This document shows, one piece after another, positions 1-10,450 of a stretch of 64,000 nucleotides of DNA. The notes below the pieces were generated by a model. The model ran no database searches and was not told the DNA's origin. It was given only the letters and a program-made list of their open reading frames with translations. Both the position numbers and the translations under genes were made by a program. This DNA comes from Sipunculus nudus (lineage: Eukaryota; Annelida; Sipuncula; Golfingiida; Sipunculidae). Position 1 is the first letter of the stretch, and every line of letters starts with the position of its first letter. The stretch lies in assembly GCA_026874595.1 (NCBI GenBank), contig CM049314.1, positions 31,385,729 to 31,449,728 on the forward strand. Reading direction: 5' to 3'.

Positions 1-1208
1 TTTAAGACCGCCTATCATTAAAACTGACCTTTTACTTTTTTTTCTGTTTTATTCCAAATATAGTTATAAATAACTTTGTTTATTCTTTTTTTTCGAATCT
101 GTCCGGAATTGGTAGTACCGAAGCTTGTAATGCTATTTTGGATAAAAGTATTGTCTTAACAATTAATATTTTTCCAATTAAACTTAGATTCCTTAACTTC
201 AAAATTTTTATGTTATTCTCTATTTTATCAAATCTATCTTCCAAGTTTATCTTTTCTATACATTTCTCATCATATCCAAACCAAATTCCTAAGCATTTCA
301 CTGGCTGTTTTGTCCATGTTACTCCTATTGGATCTTTATACATCTTATTATTTCCCAGATCTAGAGCGGTAGTTTTTTCCATATTTAGTTTTAAACCAGC
401 TAGGTTTCCAATTTCATAAATTTCCTTAGTATCATCTGCATATTGGCTAAGTTTCAAGTAAATGCTTTTCTTCTTTTAATCTTTCATATCCTTAGCTATT
501 GAATTTAAACAAATAAGCTGTGAAATTTGTTTAATCCTTTTTTCTATCATAGCTAATCTACTATTTTTTCTTTTCTTTTCGATTTAGAGTAGTTAATACT
601 TGCTTCTTTTATGTTAACTTTTATCATTTCCCAAGCTAGCCTCGCAAAATTGTGTTTATAACGGGTGCAAATACAGGCAATACAATCTTTAATCAGCCCA
701 ATATAAATTGGATCATTTAATAGGCTGACCTTTAGTTTCCAATATCCGGCCCTCTAATGCTTACTTTAAAATCCAGACATAACATTTTAGCTTTGTGATC
801 TGACAGCCGATGTTCTTTTTGCCCTGACAATACGTATTCACAGTCATAATTTAAGCAGTTCCAAATTTCAGATTAGATTTAGAGATAAAGAAATAGTCAA
901 GTCTACTGCTTACATTCCTTTATGACCATGTAAATCGGTTATTAAGCCTGTCATAACAACTCCATATATCAGTTAGTTTTAAAGTATTTAACATATTTCA
1001 ATTGTTTTCTACTTTGGTCTGCCATATGTGACATCCTATTATCATCTTGCAGACAACAATTAAAATTACCTCCCATAATGATACACCTTAAAGAATCACT
1101 TTTTTCCATTACCCATTTTTCTAGGTCCTCAAATAAAAGTTTCCGTTCCCCTTATTTATTCGGTGCATAAACACATAATAAGCATAATTTTTTACCTAGA
1201 TGTTTAAT
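1..1208 (-). mobile_element. Tx1/L1-like LINE remnant, left copy, cut by window edge
   Basis: Degenerate non-LTR retrotransposon on the minus strand. Going from 1208 down, it shows an apurinic-type endonuclease (VYAPNK, then IIMGGNFN where GDFN is expected, SRLDYFFIS, and catalytic SDHKA), a linker, and a reverse-transcriptase palm fragment with YADD (457-80, open for 125 codons). Motifs 1 to B, normally between linker and YADD, are missing, so the element is internally deleted. Stops interrupt the endonuclease. The same element, with the same deletion, recurs at 25,987-28,309. It starts directly beside an EGF exon splice donor, so it is 5'-truncated. Confidence 0.85.
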
Positions 1209-1210
1209 AC

Positions 1211-1345
1211 CCAATTCACATTTTTGTCCAATTCTGCCCACAACACACAACCTGTTTTACATTGGCCATTGGCATCACGATCGGATTTCCTGCAGTTTGT
1301 AGAGCACGATGAATTGCAAATGTGGCCATATGTACCGGTCGGGCA
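1211..1345 (-). pseudogene. G5: degraded EGF-like exon beside LINE
   Basis: Minus-strand reading gives an EGF-type cysteine run beginning CPTGTYGHIC and ending GRIGQKCE, with a frameshift between the two parts. The donor GTATTA follows at 1210. No convincing acceptor AG precedes the first cysteine. The LINE starts immediately after the donor. An identical copy lies at 28,312-28,446. Confidence 0.6.
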
Positions 1346-2390
1346 ACAAATTATTCATATATTTGTTAATTATGCAAGTCGTTTCATTGAATAAGAGGTT
1401 TTGTTCAGTATCCTTTTGGTAATCAAAATTAATGCAAGCGTGGAGTTTAAGTTGGTATCAGATGATGCCAGGTTACTTGCAAAGATTATTTCTCAAGGAC
1501 GACACTGTCGTTTGTTATTATATAATATACGTATAACTGCTCATTTGGTTTCACCTTAAGATTTACCAATTATTTTCTGTACAAGTGACTAAGCAATGAG
1601 AGATGAAGTGTTCTTTTCTATTGCCCTGGTTAATATAAGATTCTGTCCTATCCTATAACTACTTTCCCTCTTGAATTCTACAAAAAAACTCTCAATGAAT
1701 TTATGTCTTGACATGTCACCATAAAATCTGTTCAATCAGAAATAACAAGCTATGGACTTCCTGGCCATGTCTGACATTCTGTTTAATGGTAAATAAAAAA
1801 CAGTCTTGTGGTGAGTGTTTGTGATCAGAATAGCATTCCTGACATCATCTCCTGGTTTACAGATCACAATGCTGTTGGTATAACTTGGCTGTCGTTAAAG
1901 TTTTCTTGGTGTAGCAAGTGTTGTTTTTCCATTTATTTGCGTGTTACAGAGTTAACCTTTGCTGTAGAGCCAGATCGTAACACGTAATATAGGTAGGATA
2001 TTGTCAACTAATAGTGGCCCATGGCATGCGCCTGCTAGGTAATATTAAATGGATAATGAATTAGCCGCTACTGTGTCTGTTACATCCTAAGTGAACGCCA
2101 CGGTGTAGGGGAGAGGGAGGGAGACCTAGCTATACATCAGAATCCCCTCATAAAGACTATGCTCCAAAGAAAAGCATATGTTGACATAGTTATGAGGGCA
2201 TATTAAAATCATCTCGAATGCTGATACGTGTAACAATCTTACCTATATAATTAATATAAGATAAAAGGTCTAAACTTGCGATTTCTGCATGAAAGAATGT
2301 TAATATTTGCAAATCCCTGCTTTCTGATAAGTATAACCTGATTCATGGGGCTGCCATTTAAAAGCTATGTCGACATGGACATTGTATTAC

Positions 2391-2524
2391 CTTTATCACA
2401 TCGTCTTCCCGTCCTACCGGGAAGGCATCCATGTTGGCACAAACAATCCCTGTAACATTCCCTCCTAATACAGCCTTCTGAACATTGACGGTCACAATGA
2501 ATTCCAATTTTTCTACCGGACATT
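2391..2524 (-). pseudogene. G5: EGF-like exon with 1-nt deletion
   Basis: Flanked by an acceptor AAAG at 2525 and donor GTAATA at 2390. After one frameshift near the start (ECPV, then KIGIHCDRQC) the rest reads as one EGF-like repeat ending GRTGRRCDK. At 134 nt it is one base short of a multiple of three plus phase, matching the frameshift. The copy at 29,492-29,625 has the same lesion, so the damage predates that duplication. Confidence 0.65.
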
Positions 2525-2994
2525 CTTTCGTTTGAAAGAGATATTGGAATATAAATTATATCTCCACAATGTGGAAATTCAATCCATTTAACATAAATAC
2601 CAATCTGATATACTATCGTGTTAACCAGACTATATATTGATTATTGATACTCACTTTGTTGAAAAGGTATCACTTGACCTCTAAATAAAGTACTCCACAT
2701 CAGCAATACATTAAACATACCAAAGTGAAAATTTTGATCATAATGTCAGATTTTATAGCAGCAAACGAAGGGGCGTGTGACGGTCTGCTCAGTAAGAACC
2801 AACTTGTACGATAATGTAAATGCATCGAACTAATATATACGTATAATATATACGTGTTTTTAGTAGTATTCCTGTTGCAAAATATCACCCGGGAGAGTTT
2901 AATAAAAAATTACGCAGCTAGTCAAATATTTAATTCGATATTATAATAATGAGGTAATCACCAATAGTGTTATCAAAATCATCGTAAGGCTGGC

Positions 2995-3230
2995 CCTGGA
3001 TGTTTAATCATCCCCATTGCTGAGTCAAACCATCGAGGAACCCCCGAAAGGAGCACTGATTTATTAATGGAGCATGACCGTTATGCACGACCTTTCCATT
3101 AAGGCTGCAGAGCACTGACCCTGGGTGGGGGCTTACCGTGAAAAATCTCATCGCCTTGACTGAGATTCGAACTCACAAGCTCCACCCTTGGAGTCCTATC
3201 CTCTACCCTTGAGCCACAGAAGCCTGTCTG
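2995..3230 (-). mobile_element. tRNA-derived SINE, copy in G5
   Basis: Read on the minus strand, it begins with a tRNA-like head: an A-box-like TGGCTCAAGGGTAGAGG and a B-box-like GAGTTCGAATCTC. A conserved body follows (GGTAAGCCCCC, AGGGTCAGTGCTCTGCAG). It sits just 3' of exon e4. The same SINE occurs at the same intronic place in every other gene copy (15.2, 30.1, 41.9 and 57.4 kb), so it was inserted before the array expanded. The anticodon arm is not a clean tRNA fold, so this is a SINE rather than a tRNA gene. Confidence 0.75.
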
Positions 3231-3505
3231 TGTTTTGCACTTGATCATATATGGTACACATCTCAAATTGATCTACTTGTATGAATCCAAATGAATCTCG
3301 AATTTACAAGTTCCAATTGTTAGTTCTGCTGTGACATTTACAGGTCATAAAAGAATGTGTACCACCATTGTTTACTGAACTACCATATGGTATGTGAGTT
3401 TCAATTGCAAAGTATACCACATTAGGTCCAAATTCTAATAGAAATTTAATTCGATTTAACAACAGAGGAGTATTATCATGCAAAGCACACTTCATTTAGA
3501 CTTAC

Positions 3506-3727
3506 GAAAGGTGCAATTTAGAGGCCGGTAGCCATCATTACACGTACACCTGCCAAATGTGATACATGAACTTCTGTTCCGGCATGTGTCAGAACATTTA
3601 AATTAACATCATTTACCGAAGCAATCAGGCCTACAAGAACACGTCCTATTCTGAACGCTGCAGGTTCCTGTACATTCATCTGAACACTTTACGGTACAGT
3701 CAGGGCCCCATGATCCAGGGGTGCAAT
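3506..3727 (-). pseudogene. G5: EGF exon e4 with two in-frame stops
   Basis: Full-length 222-nt homologue of the intact e4 at 15,618-15,839, with acceptor CATAG and donor GTAAG in place. It opens DCTPGSWGPDCTVKC and keeps most cysteines. The middle reads FGK-stop-C-stop-FKC (TGA then TAA) where the intact copy has FGIRCKSKC. The copy at 30,607-30,828 has both stops. Confidence 0.85.
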
Positions 3728-3855
3728 CTATGAATAAAGAAGGCAAACATTCCATGAAATGCAAATAAGTATTGCTCAAATAACGTTTCGAGAAATTTAA
3801 CAGGAAGATTAAGTTCGGTTTGGTAATTCAGATTAAATTTATATTAATATATCGC

Positions 3856-3992
3856 CTTCTTCCCACCTAGAGCCCCGCTTACTTGGCAGGCATCCCTGCA
3901 GGCAGGCATCCATTCCTTGCATCACACATCTTCTTTTGATATTTACCGGTATGAATCTGTACATCCTCTACCGTATATTCCGGGTTTAAAAG
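3856..3992 (-). pseudogene. G5: EGF exon e3, disabled
   Basis: Homologue of the intact e3 (15,972-16,109) but 137 nt instead of 138. The first cysteine is Phe, a TAA follows SYR, a frameshift is present, and the donor GT has become GC. The acceptor TTTTTAG remains. The copy at 30,957-31,093 is the same. Confidence 0.8.
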
Positions 3993-4277
3993 CTAAAAAC
4001 ATGGTCGTATGACGGCAGGTACACTAATTATGATTATCCTAAACTAAACAAGTACGAAAGTTGCTGTGTCTTTCAGTTATAATACATAATGAGAGGAAAT
4101 ATATATAATACAGAGCCGTTTGCCATTTGCGTCTTTGATTTATGGAGATTTAATGTTATTATTGGATAAGAGATGGATATGCATGTATAAATTATTTAGA
4201 ATCTCGTTCATTTCCATTATTAAAACACAAAAAGTAAAACACAATAAATATTTTTCCTATTTAAGCATTTGACTCAC

Positions 4278-4385
4278 GTAGTTTGCAGTATGAATCTTTT
4301 TTTAGCCCGGACTACAATCACATCGTCCGTATTCAGATGTGCATTTTTCTATATTTCCACAATGTTTGAACACGGCATTCGACAT
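4278..4385 (-). pseudogene. G5: 3' half of EGF exon e2
   Basis: Only the 3' half of e2 survives. The donor GTGAGT at 4277 is intact and the exon end is recognisable by similarity to 16,409-16,633. The 5' half with the first EGF repeat is deleted, and the remainder has stops in the expected frame. Copy at 31,379-31,486. Confidence 0.7.
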
Positions 4386-4791
4386 CATCTTTGTAATTTA
4401 TATTGCATATTTAAGTTGTAAATACATGTGGTAAATACTCCGATAAAAATCTTGATACCTACATCTTAGTTTTGGACTACAGTACCGCTAAGCATCCCTT
4501 CAATTTCTAACATGAACTTCTGTGTGGCCTGTACATACTCTATGATATTCAAGAGATAGTTTTTTGTGTATATTTGTTCGTACATTAAAATGGCTTCGGT
4601 GTAATTTTACCTGGAGGCGTTGTACACACTCCATTATATTAACTATATCTTCCCGAGTTCATTCTCAAAAGTGACCTATATGTTGTCCTATTCCCGTAGT
4701 TCTTAAACTTTTGTAGGCCATACCGCACTAGAGTAACATGCCAACAGACCACCAGACTGGTTAACAATAAACAAAAAGAGAGGCATAATAC

Positions 4792-4922
4792 TTTTCTTAA
4801 ACCAGCGGCTATATTTGCCGGGAATGCATCCATGTTGGCATATTCCATTCTCTTTACACTGTTTCCTGTAACAGTTGCTGCAGATTGTCCGACATCCTGG
4901 TCCATATCTACAAACACTGCAC
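4792..4922 (-). pseudogene. G5: EGF exon e1, open frame but altered cysteines
   Basis: A 131-nt exon in phase 2-1, bounded by acceptor GACAAG and donor GTATTA. It stays open for 43 codons and reads as an EGF-like repeat (RYGPGCRTICSNCYRKQC, then HGCIPGKYSRWFKK). The second codon position of the family motif CPVGRYG has become CSVCRYG, and the last cysteine (WCK) is Phe. Downstream exons e2-e4 are dead, so I class it with the pseudogene. Copy at 31,893-32,023. Confidence 0.7.
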
Positions 4923-5717
4923 CTTGTCAGGTTGTAAAAATACGGTTTATTTTTGCAATATATATCCGTGTCGAGATGATTTGTATTCTAAAACTCTTGA
5001 TATACCACATTAGCTTTTTAACATCACGTTTGTATAATTTATACAATTATGGTCTTCCATTTCAATGAAACAGTTAATGAAACTCTTGATCATAGTGAAG
5101 AACGTTGGTGTAAAAGAAATATTTGATATGTCGTTAACAGAATATGGTTTAAAAAAATAAAGTTAAAACGAAATATAATTTTTATGTTAGCTTTGTTTCT
5201 GCTTACAAAACAAAATCATTACTTTTCCACATATTCGAATGATTATAGCATCTTTATATTTACTTCATTTTTATTTTACTCTCTTGTTCAGAAGCAGGTG
5301 GGAAAAAGATAGCCAAAACGAGGAAATATACTATAGACTTGGACATATTTTGTGGGTTGACGAGTTTATATCAGGTACAGTCTGATATCCTATATCCTAT
5401 TTATGTAATTGTCGCTGGATTAGATAAAGCGTCAGTCAAGTATATTAATTAACCAGTATAGAATAAGCAAGTATAGAATAAGCCATTTATTTTCATTAAT
5501 AGATGAGTGGTTATTACAACGTCGTATATGTTGTTATATGTATTTACTAAACAATATACTGACTGTTCTATATTCAGTAACCTGCAAACTTGGCCATTAA
5601 CAAACCCCACTTGATTGACGTGGTTGAGAGGAATTGTAATTATGGTACTAATTTCTTCTATAAACATTTATCATTTGTAAACTATCCTGGATGTGTATAC
5701 ATGCGATATAAGTGGGA

Positions 5718-5720
<3 letters not shown>

Positions 5721-5766
<46 letters not shown>

Positions 5767-5808
5767 TTATACATAAATATACAATTAGTATATATATAAA
5801 TATATATA

Positions 5809-5852
<44 letters not shown>
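5721..5852. repeat. Interrupted (AT)n microsatellite
   Basis: Two long pure AT runs separated by an AT-rich spacer. The equivalent array at 32,822-32,928 differs in length and interruptions. The homologous point in G2 (about 49.1 kb) has none. Confidence 0.95.
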
Positions 5853-5854
<2 letters not shown>

Positions 5855-5880
5855 TTGAACGAATTAAGGTGGAACAAGCT

Positions 5881-6415
5881 CAATGTATCACTGGATTTGT
5901 AGGAGCATTCTTATTTCAATGATAATGAAAATAATCATATACATTAGAATAAAAAGAAATAATGTGCATACCCGTAAACTATGAGGTAGTGTGAACCATG
6001 AACTTCCAAGACCATTTGTCGGAGTAGCCTCAAGCGCCCTGGGAATTTATATGACAGACTAGCTGGCCGTTTTAAGGTATACTTAACATGTTTCAAAGTG
6101 TTCCCAAACAAAAATATAGCAAACACCCTGTAAATCCCCTTTTTACAAAACAACTACTCAATTTTATAGCTTTATCTGGAGTGACTTTTTGCCATTATGC
6201 GGATAATAATACCATAAAAATATTATATCCACATTGCATAACTGTGACACAAAAGGTATTGGAAGAGCAGTAGCTATTTCATAACTACTGATTTGCTCAG
6301 AGGAAATGACATTTATTAATTCTGAGGCCATTTTGTATCCTCTTATCCTTTATGTATTTCAATATAAGTTAACACTTGCGAGTAAACTCTTTATAAAAAA
6401 GTCATGTTTGTAGGA
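5881..6415. repeat. Left arm of diverged inverted repeat (G5)
   Basis: The reverse complement of this segment resembles 8,360-8,830. Shared blocks include the ACTGGAT[CT]TGT block, ATGATAAT, GGCCAGCTAGT and the inner CTCTTTATA. It is also present in G3 and G2 but absent from G4, which has only the right arm. Confidence 0.65.
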
Positions 6416-7341
6416 TTCAGACTTTTTGTTGAATTTTAATAATTATCCTTCTACTTTTTTGCACACAGTGTATTTTGTTTCACACACGCATACCTCGTTA
6501 TAAGTGCAAGGTAGTGGTGTTACCGGATTTATAGGATCTTTTGTAATTTATTGTTACTTAATCACTTGAATGCAGAAGATAAATAAGAAATAAAGTGTAC
6601 AGGTGGTACTCTCTACCGATTCATTTTCAATAACATGCTTTGTACCCTGAACTTCATGGAACCTCACAACTTGGAAGAGTGATCTAAACTGTATTACTCC
6701 ATAAACAACAAATAAAATGAATTTAAGTAACTAAGGCTGTTGCCGACAAGCTTCTTCGTACACTTCTATGAATCACAAATGAGTATGAAGAGGCAACAAC
6801 ATTTATCAGGAAGAAACAGGCATTACCAACAGAATGGTTTAATTTGCTCTATTGGATTTAAACATTAAATATATGGTATTTTAATATGACGAATTAAAAG
6901 TTTCGTTAAGAAGGAAACCTTATATGACAGTCATTTGGTCGAGCCATGATGTTTCCTCATGGTTTAGTGACTTTAGAAATTATTACTAGGGATATCATGA
7001 TAAAACTGAATGATAATTCATATATTAATTATTGACTATTAGTTCACTAAGAACTAGATTAATAACACCACTTGATCGTGAAACACCTTTTGAGCATTAT
7101 TTCGCATTTGTCCACTTGAATCAGGTATTCAGTATGAGCTCTACTCCAGGGATAAATTCATAGACTCCGTTCTGCAAAGAAGTGGAGAAAGTCTGACTTA
7201 TATACACATTTGAGACATAATTACATCACTGATAAAAGATATGATTTAGATATTTGACAACAAATTATTTAGCCCTTTCGCCATGGTGATTTTGTAAGCA
7301 CGAGTTAAAAGTGTTGGGTGCAACAGGCTGGCAGTTGGCGA

Positions 7342-7358
7342 CCCCCCCCCCCCCCCCC
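7342..7358. repeat. Poly-C tract
   Basis: Run of 17 C. A homologous, slightly longer run lies near 34,414. Similar poly-C or poly-G runs occur near 9,998, 11,087, 19,662 and 19,785, and their lengths differ between copies. Confidence 0.9.
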
Positions 7359-7431
7359 GAACTTTTCTGAAAACTAATCCAGTGAGATTATACCGACAAT
7401 AGACTAAAATATGGTATAGTATATAGTTTAC

Positions 7432-7638
7432 ATGGTATTGTCTGATGAACATGAGAAATACGAGGGAAAACTCGAAACGCTCTTGAGTGACTGCACTGTG
7501 GTACTAGGCTGTAGATATGTATATCAGAGTGTTGGATATACCATGATTAGAATATCAAATGAAGATATGCCAGAATTTGGCGCTGATTCAATGGCATTAT
7601 TGGAGCATTTAATTTGCAAAACTGAAAATATTCAATAA
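7432..7638 (+). CDS. Small ORF of unknown nature in inserted segment
   Basis: Plus-strand ORF of 68 codons (starts MVLSDEHEKYEGK) lying between the inverted-repeat arms. A homologue at 34,504-34,728 has 74 codons, because the TAA after NIQ is TTA there. The G2 equivalent near 50,353 is broken by stops. Differences between the two open copies are mostly amino-acid changing (about five against one silent), so there is no sign of purifying selection. I recognise no family. It may be a transposon relic or chance. Confidence 0.2.
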   Translation: MVLSDEHEKYEGKLETLLSDCTVVLGCRYVYQSVGYTMIRISNEDMPEFGADSMALLEHLICKTENIQ

Positions 7639-8359
7639 AAACTTGATTATGTATAAATGTATAGAGGTAAGATAAAGGAAGTACAGGTGTTTTGTTTATT
7701 TTAAGGGTCAAGACTTAAAACAAAAATAACTATGTTGGGCAATGTCCTAAAAAATAGTGAACAGTGCTTAAAATTTAAAGCATTATAGCATATATGCGAA
7801 TAACTTTATCTTCACTTTAGGGATATTGATCATTAATGTGAACAAACCAAGACCACGTATGTTATTATTTTCTTGTGCCTGAAGTTATATAAACAGAATG
7901 CATCGTATACGTTGGTAAATCTGATTTTTATGATGAAGTATTGGTCACTTCAATCAATTATTTCAGATGATTTATAGGAACACATGAAGAAGCATGTGTA
8001 CTTGAACGTGCTATTTACAACCCAAGTTTTCAGTTAATTGAGTAGTACTGCATATAAATTACAGTTTTACATTGTTAAATTCAAGAAAGTTGGAGATAAG
8101 ACCAATCAGATGATACCTGAAGTTAGTGCATACAATACGATCATGTATTTTAACAATCACGCCCAAGTTCTTGCTCTCATAATGAGATTTGCAAGCGTAA
8201 CACAAAGAAACAGTGAAAACAACATGGTTGAAAATGTATTTATGTTTGTTATCATTGTGTTACAATGCATATTCTTTTATTCTTATCAAAATGCATTTGT
8301 GCTGTTTGTGCTAAAGAAGTAAGAAATCAATAATATATCTAAATATTATTGATATGCTT

Positions 8360-8830
8360 TTGATATAAAGAGTATATGCGCCGGTGTTATTTTTCGGGAA
8401 ATAAATTCATGATTATAGGGTATCAATTCCTCTGAGCAAAAGAGTAATTATAATAAAGTAATGTTCTTCCAATTTTAGTTGTGTCAAAATTCTGCAATGT
8501 TAATACATAATAATATTAATAAGCTATTATTATCCATATACTGGCGCAATCACTCCAGATAAAGTTTTAAAATTGAGGGTGTTTGCTTCATGTATATGCT
8601 TGGGAACACCTTGTAGTGGCTAAAGGACACATTAAAACTGCCAGCTAGTGTGATCGTAAAAATTCTATGTGCGCTATGGGCTTCTCCGGCCCAAACTATG
8701 TCATATTTTAGGGTTAGGGGTTAATATATATGCATGTAGCTTCTTGTTTATCTCATATATATGATCGTATCTATTATCATTAAAATAAAAATGTTCTGAC
8801 AGATCCAGTGTACCAAGATTTGGCAGATAT
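8360..8830. repeat. Right arm of diverged inverted repeat (G5)
   Basis: Inverted partner of 5,881-6,415. It has colinear, same-orientation homologues at 17.75-18.27 kb (G4), 35.0-35.5 kb (G3) and 51.3-51.8 kb (G2), so it is the ancestral arm. The left arm and spacer look like the added part. Confidence 0.65.
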
Positions 8831-9129
8831 GTTGAGATTTGCAAAAGCTATAAAGCAAAAGACACTGTGAAGATGATATTTCTGAAAAAAAATTGACTTG
8901 CTTCCCTATGATTGTTTATTGTGTCTTATTTTGCATAACGTGGGAAACTTATATGCCTATGCATTTATGCTGAAAGATGTATAAACATAGTCGATTCCAA
9001 TGAAGTCCCTACATCCTTCAACTTAGCCTTTAGTGCAATCATTTCGGACAAAATGTCATCTAAAAATAAGAGATAGGGGTAGGAATGCGGAACAAGAATT
9101 AACAAACGTTACTTCTTTAAGCCCAAATT

Positions 9130-10450
9130 ATAATTCATGCTATAGCTAATATTCTTCCAATTCCGTTGATGACAAATTTGTGCAATTATGGTGTATAATA
9201 AGAAAGTTTTAGTCCATAAACCAATTGAATGTCGCCCCCCAAAAAAAATTCGAACTGAGAATGCGGTTTGTAAAAAAGTTTACGTCACGATTACAACTGA
9301 CTGCAATAAACGAGCGCTTCCGAGTCACGACTGTGTTTCTTAATTTATATTTTTCTGATACTTAAAATTGCTACATATTGCCTATACCTTTTTCTTGAAA
9401 TTAGCATTTTTAGGGGCCAGTTTTTTTTTTTCCTCAGCTGACTATAATTATCAGTGGCACATCCATAGAGGGGTCGGGGTCATACTTCAGGTTAATGTAA
9501 AATATACTGTCTAAAATCTGATTTGTGATATGATATTGTAACCAATTCCTTCTAGAAACTTTCTTATAATATAATTACTGAAACAGTGCAAGTTCTTTAA
9601 CTCTGCTTGTTACAAATTCTTCTTCAAAACTGTCCCAAGCTTGTAAAGTTGTGAGTTGTGATGAAACTATCGAAACATGTTTCTCTTTAGTTTTGTGCAC
9701 TTTCACCTTATCATTTGGCTCCGATGTATATATAAAAACCATATTACAAAAAAAAAATCATTTACACTAATCAACACATATGGGTAATCGTCATCCGCAT
9801 GGTCATCTGCAGTGTAGTTATCATTCATGATGGGAAAAACATTATGGTTGTATTCTTGAGCTGCTAATTAATTATGAATTGCATTAATTCAAACAGTCAT
9901 AGACACTCTTATGCCTGACAGATCTGAGCTAAAGAGTGGCACAGAGTCGGTGCATAGTAAGGATTTTCCTGAATTGAGTTTATTTGTATGTGTTTCGGGG
10001 GTGGGGGGGGGGGGGTGGAGTCAGAAGGTCACAAACATGCATTGCTGTGCTAAGCAAGCAGCCAAGGCAGCCAGATCCCAAAGAAACGTGAAATCACAAC
10101 GGTCTCTTCATGCCTGGGAGTGCTGGGACTAGACTATGAGCTGTGAGTCAAACTATTTGGCTATCATTGTCTTACGAATGTATTAACTATGATACATATA
10201 GTGTAGAACAACCTACTCTAATTTTGTTTAAAGAATAATGATCATATCAATATCATTCTGGGCTGTATGATACAGTTCATAATTTAAAATTACGATACAA
10301 GTCATAAAAAATGAAAGCTAATTGTCACATATATGGCTCTTATATGTCGTTCACAGGATGAAAAAAAAAAATCATCAGATAACAGTTTACTGTCTATGCG
10401 TAATGTGTGAAATACTAGTATGAAGATAACATAAAATAAAACTTCGTTCT
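9130..10450. other. Segment present only in G5 and G3 introns
   Basis: About 1.3 kb present here and at about 35.8-37.1 kb, but missing from the colinear introns of G4 (18.55-18.77 kb) and G2 (52.1-52.3 kb), where unrelated sequence of about 200 bp stands instead. It holds the minus-strand ORF at 9,575-9,742 and a poly-G run. I cannot see terminal repeats or target duplications. Confidence 0.5.
9575..9742 (-). CDS. 55-codon ORF, unknown
   Basis: Minus-strand ORF starting MVFIYTSEPNDKVKVHKT and ending VKELALFQ, strongly charged, with a Trp-Asp-Ser-Phe-Glu-rich centre. Its homologue at 36,259-36,426 is open over the same length, with a His-to-Arg change as the main difference. An acidic stretch (NYTADDHADDDYPYV) is readable just upstream in another frame at about 9,780-9,830, which could be a neighbouring exon or a frame-shifted part of the same relic. 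No family recognised. Confidence 0.25.
   Translation of the reverse strand: MVFIYTSEPNDKVKVHKTKEKHVSIVSSQLTTLQAWDSFEEEFVTSRVKELALFQ

Noticed and set aside
3150-3229. tRNA gene in reverse orientation
   Set aside because: A and B boxes are present, but the anticodon arm and acceptor stem do not form a proper cloverleaf, and a common SINE body follows in all five copies.
8038-8322. 94-codon plus-strand frame with a hydrophobic end
   Set aside because: The G3 copy lacks the first half by deletion and the G2 copy is not open. No splice or family support.
8709-8726. TTAGGG-like repeats
   Set aside because: Only one or two degenerate units; not a telomeric array.
9911-10132. Plus-strand frame with a glycine run
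   Set aside because: The glycine run is a poly-G tract whose length differs between copies, which breaks the frame.
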